Source: an uncultured Pseudodesulfovibrio sp. (GTDB lineage Bacteria; Desulfobacterota; Desulfovibrionia; Desulfovibrionales; Desulfovibrionaceae). Taken from it: a DNA stretch of 64,000 nucleotides. A program made the translations under genes and the position numbers. Of this stretch, positions 59,842-64,000 are shown piece by piece; positions within the stretch are counted from its first letter, which is position 1; every line of letters begins with the position of its first letter. The notes beneath the pieces are model-generated. The model saw only the letters and a program-made list of their open reading frames with translations. It did not search any database and was not told the DNA's origin. Location: the NCBI RefSeq assembly GCF_963662885.1, contig NZ_OY760059.1, positions 868,001 through 932,000 on the forward strand. The letters run 5' to 3'.

Positions 59842-61188
59842 ATGGCCATACGCCGATTCATCAGCTGTGGGATAGAGCCCATCGAACAGGTTCTCATGCC
59901 GTTCCAGGAGTTCTTCCGCTCCAAATCAACCAGCGGCATTCTGCTCATCGTCAGCGCCCTGACCGCATTGGTCTGGGCCAATTCCCCCTGGGCCGAGTCC
60001 TACACCGCCCTGTGGGAGACCACGTTCACCGTGGGCTTCGGCACGGCCGCCTTGTCCAAGCCGGTCATCCTGTGGGTCAACGACGGCCTCATGGCCCTGT
60101 TTTTCTTTGTCGTCGGCCTGGAGATCAAACGTGAATTTCTAGTGGGCGAACTGTCCACACGCAGCCATGCCGTGCTGCCCATCGCCGCGGCCATCGGCGG
60201 CATGGTCGTTCCTGCCAGCATCTTTGCCCTGGTCAACCACGGACAGCCGTCCATTTCGGGTTGGGGCATCCCCATGGCCACGGATATAGCCTTCGCCCTG
60301 GGCATCCTGGCGTTGCTCGGCGACCGCGTGCCTTACCAGATTAAGATATTCCTGACCGCCGTGGCCATCGTGGACGACATCGGCTCCATTCTGGTCATCG
60401 CCCTGTTCTACACGGCGGACATCTCGTTCACCATGCTCGGCTTGGGGGCGGCCTGTTTGGCCCTGGCCTTCGTGGCCAACCGCATGGGCGTGCGTACGCC
60501 GGTCTTTTACGCCCTGGTCGGCTGCCTGCTGTGGTTCTTCGTGCTCAAGTCCGGGGTCCACTCCACCGTGGCCGGCGTACTCATGGCTTTGGCCATTCCG
60601 GCCCGTACCCGGTGCGAGGCAGGAGCTTACGCAATCAACGCCTCCCGCCTGCTGGAGGAATATCGCAAGGCGGCCGGACCGGACGAGTCGGTCCTGACCA
60701 ACGAGGACATGCATTCGTCGCTGCTGTCCATGCAGCGAATCACCACCCGCGCCCAGACCCCGCTGCAACGGCTTGAGAACGGCCTGCATCCCCTGGTGGA
60801 CTATGTGGTCATGCCGGTTTTCGCCCTGGCCAACGCGGGGGTCCTCTTGACCGGCGGCATACCGGAAGGGGCCATGCCTGCGGCTCTGGGCACCGTACTC
60901 GGTCTGGTCCTGGGCAAGCCCCTGGGCATCGTGCTCATGGTCCTGTTCATCGTCCATTTTTCCGAGGGCTACCCGCGCGGGGTGACGTTCAGGCATTTCC
61001 TCGGGGCGGGCCTGCTCGGGGGCATCGGTTTCACCATGTCCTTGTTCATCGCCACCCTGGCCTTCGGGAAGGCTCCCGGCCTGCTCGCCGGGGCCAAGAC
61101 AGCCGTGCTCGGCGCGTCCGTGATCGCGGGCGTCGCGGGCTATCTCGTGCTGCGCTCGGCTCCGTCGCCCAAGCAGCCGGACAAGTAG
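59842..61188 (+). CDS. nhaA: Na+/H+ antiporter NhaA
   Basis: The 448-aa polytopic protein is NhaA: VNDGLMALFFFVVGLEIKRE, PMATDIAFALGILALLGDRVP, the ion-binding pair in VAIVDDIGSILVIALFY and the family end GIGFTMSLFIATLAF. It exchanges sodium for protons, keeping pH and sodium in balance in the saline-type habitats common for this group. The length is longer than E. coli NhaA (388) through a loop at about 255-310. Confidence 0.95.
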   Translation: MAIRRFISCGIEPIEQVLMPFQEFFRSKSTSGILLIVSALTALVWANSPWAESYTALWETTFTVGFGTAALSKPVILWVNDGLMALFFFVVGLEIKREFLVGELSTRSHAVLPIAAAIGGMVVPASIFALVNHGQPSISGWGIPMATDIAFALGILALLGDRVPYQIKIFLTAVAIVDDIGSILVIALFYTADISFTMLGLGAACLALAFVANRMGVRTPVFYALVGCLLWFFVLKSGVHSTVAGVLMALAIPARTRCEAGAYAINASRLLEEYRKAAGPDESVLTNEDMHSSLLSMQRITTRAQTPLQRLENGLHPLVDYVVMPVFALANAGVLLTGGIPEGAMPAALGTVLGLVLGKPLGIVLMVLFIVHFSEGYPRGVTFRHFLGAGLLGGIGFTMSLFIATLAFGKAPGLLAGAKTAVLGASVIAGVAGYLVLRSAPSPKQPDK

Positions 61189-61328
61189 AACGCTTCCTAT
61201 CGAACCCGATCCGGTGTAACATGCATGGATAAACGCGTACGGCCAACTCAGCCTGCGCCGAGAGGCCGGACGGCCCCTGGCTGACCTTTGCCTGTGGACC
61301 ACAACCAGCGGACAACAACGAGCGTACA

Positions 61329-62063
61329 ATGATAAGTGAACAAGAACGGATAGAGGGTGTCTTTTCCATCGAGCGCTTGGCCAAGATCGGTACGGGCACC
61401 ACGGCCCGGCGGGTCAAGCAGACGGCCATGTACTATGCCCGTGAAGTGGATGGCGAAAAGATCGAACTCCAGGGATTGAACAACAAGAACGTGCCTTTCG
61501 GGCCGGTCGAAATGATCACCAAGGACGAGTTGCTGGCCGACTATCTGCCCATGCCCCAGCTCTTCAAGGAGGTGGTCGGCAACCTGCGATCGGTCCAGAA
61601 GTCCGTGGCCCGTGGCGACAAGTTCCGCAAGCGGGGCGAAAACTTTACGGCCGAATACGAGTATGCCAACGCGCTGAACCTGGACGAGCAGAACGTGCGC
61701 GCCAATTTCGGCATCGGTCTGTGCCTCCTGGCCCGGGACGAGGAAGAAAAGGCCAAGAAAGTCTTTGACCGTATTCTCAGTCTGGACACCGCTTTTTCCG
61801 ATGACCACAAGCACCTGTTCAACGAATACGGCATCGCCCTGCGCAAGAAGAAGCTCTTCGGCCAGGCCGTGGACTATTACCGCCGGGCTTTGGGTCTGTC
61901 GGACGATGATGAGAACCTGTGGTACAACCTGGCCCGCGCCCAGTACGAGCGCGATGATTGGGCCGCCTGCGCCGAGGCGGTTGCCAAGTGTCTGGAGTTG
62001 GACCCCCAGCACGCGGAAGGCCGCAAGTTGATGGACTATCTCACCAAGAAGGGCCTGGTCTAG
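61329..62063 (+). CDS. Tetratricopeptide repeat protein
   Basis: The 244-aa protein has an N-terminal domain of about 90 residues with no recognised family (GVFSIERLAKIGTGTTARRV) and then about four TPR units (residues 100-235, e.g. EYEYANALNLDEQNVRANFG, DYYRRALGLSDDDENLWYNL). It has no signal peptide and is likely a cytoplasmic scaffold. It precedes cobB by 13 bases and may be co-transcribed. The 61189-61328 gap shows no feature. Confidence 0.8.
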   Translation: MISEQERIEGVFSIERLAKIGTGTTARRVKQTAMYYAREVDGEKIELQGLNNKNVPFGPVEMITKDELLADYLPMPQLFKEVVGNLRSVQKSVARGDKFRKRGENFTAEYEYANALNLDEQNVRANFGIGLCLLARDEEEKAKKVFDRILSLDTAFSDDHKHLFNEYGIALRKKKLFGQAVDYYRRALGLSDDDENLWYNLARAQYERDDWAACAEAVAKCLELDPQHAEGRKLMDYLTKKGLV

Positions 62064-62076
62064 GCCGGGAGCGCGA

Positions 62077-63456
62077 ATGGGTACGGTCAAGGCATTCGTC
62101 ATTGCCGGAACGCACAGCGGGTGCGGCAAGACCTCCATCTCCCTTGGACTGATGGCCTCCCTGGCACGCCGGGGAGTGAAGGTCCAACCCTTCAAGTGCG
62201 GTCCGGACTTTATCGACCCCGGTCATCACGCCCTGGCCTGCGCCCGTGAAGGACGCCCGGTGCCCAGCCACAATCTGGACGGCTGGATGCTCGGCGAGCC
62301 CACCAATCTGGATATCTTCAACCGTTATGCAGCGGACAGCGACGTGGCCGTCATCGAAGGCGTCATGGGCCTGTTCGACGGCATCTCCGGTACCGGCGAC
62401 GCCGGGTCCACGGCCCAGATGGCCAAGATCCTGGGCCTGCCCGTCATTCTGGTGGTGGACGCGCGGTCCATGGCCCGGTCCGCCGCCGCGTTGGTTGCCG
62501 GATATGCCGATTTCGATCCCGAGGTGACCCTCGCCGGGGTTATTTTCAACCGGGTTGGCAGCGCGTCCCATGCCGAGCTGCTGCGCGAGGCCATGACCCT
62601 GGTGCCTGACGTTCCCGTGCTCGGGTGCCTGGGGCGCGACGAGGAAATCGCCACTCCCTCGCGCCATCTCGGGCTGGTCACACCGGAACAGGACGGCCCG
62701 GACCTGACCCGCTACCAGCGGTTGGCTGATTGGGTCGAGACCGGGCTTGATCAGGACGCGCTGTTGGCGTGTGTGCCGGAAGTGGACGCCGTCCCTCCGT
62801 TCGAGCCCGTACCCCAGCTGCCCAAGGTCACCATCGGTCTGGCCCGGGACAACGCGTTCTGCTTCTACTATGAGGAGAACCTCCGCCTGCTGCGCGAGGC
62901 GGGCGCACGCCTGATCGAGTTTTCCCCTCTGAACGACACCCATCTGCCCGAACATCTGGACGGCCTGTATATCGGCGGCGGCTACCCCGAGCTGTATGCC
63001 TTCGAGCTGGGGCAGAACACGCGCATGCGTCGCGATATCAAGGAGTTTTGCGAGTCCGGCCGTCCGGTCTATGCCGAATGCGGCGGGTTCATGCTGCTCA
63101 TGAACGATATCGTCACCGGCCGGGGCCGTTACGCCATGGCCGGCGTCTATCCGGTTCGAGCCGAAATGGGAGACAAGTTCCGCGCCCTGGGCTACCGCGA
63201 GGTCACGGCCTGCGAAGCCACCATCCTCGGCCAGACCGGAACCTGCGCGCGGGGGCATGAGTTCCATTATTCCTCCATCCAACCCCATGATCCCGAGGTC
63301 CTGCATCCGGTGTATTCCATGAGCGGTCGCAAAGGCCCTCTCGAAACGCCGGAAGGCTTTGTTACCTGGAATGTTTTGGGGTCTTACGTACACCTTCATT
63401 TTGGTTCCAATCCCGAAATCCCGCGCGCGTTCGTAGCGGCGTGCCAGAAAAGTTAG
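62077..63456 (+). CDS. cobB: Cobyrinate a,c-diamide synthase
   Basis: The 459-aa enzyme is CobB/CbiA. It has an N-terminal P-loop (AGTHSGCGKTSISLGLMASL), GVMGLFDG, and a C-terminal glutamine amidotransferase domain with the nucleophile cysteine in VYAECGGFMLLMN and a late His in HFHYS-like HEFHYSSIQ. It amidates cobyrinic acid at a and c with ATP and glutamine during cobalamin synthesis. No other cobalamin gene is in the window. Confidence 0.93.
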   Translation: MGTVKAFVIAGTHSGCGKTSISLGLMASLARRGVKVQPFKCGPDFIDPGHHALACAREGRPVPSHNLDGWMLGEPTNLDIFNRYAADSDVAVIEGVMGLFDGISGTGDAGSTAQMAKILGLPVILVVDARSMARSAAALVAGYADFDPEVTLAGVIFNRVGSASHAELLREAMTLVPDVPVLGCLGRDEEIATPSRHLGLVTPEQDGPDLTRYQRLADWVETGLDQDALLACVPEVDAVPPFEPVPQLPKVTIGLARDNAFCFYYEENLRLLREAGARLIEFSPLNDTHLPEHLDGLYIGGGYPELYAFELGQNTRMRRDIKEFCESGRPVYAECGGFMLLMNDIVTGRGRYAMAGVYPVRAEMGDKFRALGYREVTACEATILGQTGTCARGHEFHYSSIQPHDPEVLHPVYSMSGRKGPLETPEGFVTWNVLGSYVHLHFGSNPEIPRAFVAACQKS

Positions 63457-63465
63457 CGCGAGAAG

Positions 63466-63634
63466 CGGCTTCCGATAGCGGGCCATCTGCACATTTTTCG
63501 AGGGTCCGCCTGATCCTCACGTACTGGGGTACGCTGCGGTCAGGCGGACCCTCGAAAAATGCACAGCTGACCCACTCTCGAAAGCCTTGTGCCAGCGCGG
63601 AGATGTGCACCCGAGTCGCTCCATTTGAGTAAGG
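63466..63634 (+). repeat. Dispersed hairpin repeat, family 2, copy 2
   Basis: It starts 9 bases after the cobB stop. Conserved frame as at 4172. The internal hairpin has perfect 21-base arms (63493-63513 with 63540-63560) capped by GTAC-TGGG-GTAC. The loop flanks TCCTCA and TGCGGT match copy 1 although the arm sequences differ fully. Confidence 0.75.
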
Positions 63635-63690
63635 AGCGACGGCAGGTGGAAGACGGTGGAATTTTCACCTCGAGTTGTGGCCTGACTTCC

Positions 63691-63772
63691 CCGCGAAGCG
63701 GCGATAAAAAGTTTTGAAGGGGAGTCCAGAGGGGAAACTTTTCCAAAAGTTTCCCCTCTGGCCGCCGGAGGC
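63691..63772 (+). repeat. Dispersed hairpin repeat, family 1, copy E
   Basis: The order is head CCGCGAAGCGGC, AAAAAGTTTTGAAGGGGAG, arms CAGAGGGGAAACTTTT and AAAAGTTTCCCCTCTG (16 bp perfect, 2-base centre), tail GGCCGCCGGAGGC. It lies between the family 2 repeat and dinB, making 63466-63772 a double-repeat intergenic region. Confidence 0.8.
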
Positions 63773-63814
63773 ATCCCCTTGCGGGGGAGGGCCGGAGCAG
63801 GTAAAATTATAAAA

Positions 63815-64000
63815 ATGCGCACTTGGATTTTACATATCGACATGGATGCCTTTTTTGCGTCCGTGGAGCAGATGGACAACCCGGAGTTGAAGGGCAAGCC
63901 GGTGGCCGTGGGCGGGACTTCGGACCGCAGCGTGGTTGCGGCGGCCAGCTATGAGGTGCGCAAGTTCGGGGTGCGTTCGGCCATGTCCGTGGTCAAGGCG
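63815..64000 (+). CDS. dinB: DNA polymerase IV, N-terminal part (cut by window end)
   Basis: The 62 visible codons begin MRTWILHIDMDAFFASVEQ and continue KPVAVGG and VVAAASYEVRKFGVRSAMS, the catalytic aspartates and fingers of Y-family polymerases. DinB copies damaged DNA. The frame is intact to the window edge. The ATG has only a distant AGCAGG as ribosome site. Confidence 0.93.
   Translation, partial: MRTWILHIDMDAFFASVEQMDNPELKGKPVAVGGTSDRSVVAAASYEVRKFGVRSAMSVVKA

Noticed and set aside
1..64000. CRISPR arrays, tRNA or rRNA genes, insertion sequences
   Set aside because: Nothing with regular spaced repeats, tRNA-like folds, rRNA sequence or transposase motifs was recognised by reading.

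Overview
This GC-rich window looks like a chromosome segment of a sulfate-reducing deltaproteobacterium of the Desulfovibrionaceae (Desulfovibrio or Pseudodesulfovibrio type). The left edge carries the end of the dsrMKJOP sulfite-reduction membrane complex. A DVU0772-family gene, DUF2318 and DUF3124 proteins and an FmdE-molybdopterin-domain fusion fit the same group. No rRNA, tRNA, CRISPR array, transposase or prophage was seen. The assignment to a lineage is inference from gene content.

Layout. 1-2155: dsrJ end, dsrO, dsrP and a terminator. 2532-4157: FmdE/zinc-ribbon/MoeA-like fusion. 4669-6957: DUF2318-FtsX-ATPase triad resembling part of a periplasmic iron-uptake cluster. 7028-10578 (minus): FecCD-type ABC importer with a BtuF-like binding protein plus a ModA-like protein that has no signal peptide. 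10823-18147: sugar isomerase, acetyltransferase, bactofilin with a 52-aa partner, serB, PerM-type exporter, LysE exporter and a soluble histidine kinase. 18706-23728 (minus): gate-domain membrane protein, panB, a self-cleaving CI-like repressor with operator-like palindromes, and hflKC. 23828-29653: a cysteine-cluster protein, an efflux adaptor and an ATPase, then a permease separated from them by an opposing chemoreceptor gene. 29700-33737: TPM-like protein, rnhA and a large autotransporter.

34331-44736 is the most coherent accessory block: a branched-chain-type ABC importer (livGFHMK), a creatininase-family amidohydrolase, a class III aminotransferase, an asparaginase and a GntR/FCD regulator, followed on the other strand by an isochorismatase-family amidase and an N-formylglutamate amidohydrolase. 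Two TGGTATACCA palindromes lie over the likely promoter of the importer. Together they suggest a regulated pathway for import and stepwise deamidation and transamination of an amide- or formyl-containing amino compound. The substrate cannot be read from the sequence.

45342-64000: pncC-like gene, small membrane protein, DVU0772 family, MFS, DUF3124, TauE, argJ, an HD hydrolase, a complete mlaEFDC-mlaA phospholipid-transport operon without mlaB, a phosphodiesterase, a solute-binding protein translationally coupled to a PAS-GGDEF-EAL protein, nhaA, a TPR protein, cobB and the start of dinB.

Two dispersed intergenic repeat families run through the window. Family 1 (copies at about 14430, 14618, 30729, 50861, 63691 and a divergent one at 45244) pairs a conserved CGCGAAGCGGC head and a GGCCGCCGGAGGC tail with a hairpin whose stem sequence differs between copies but stays base-paired. 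Family 2 (4172 and 63466) sits just after two stop codons and has a conserved frame around a hairpin whose arms also vary while remaining complementary.
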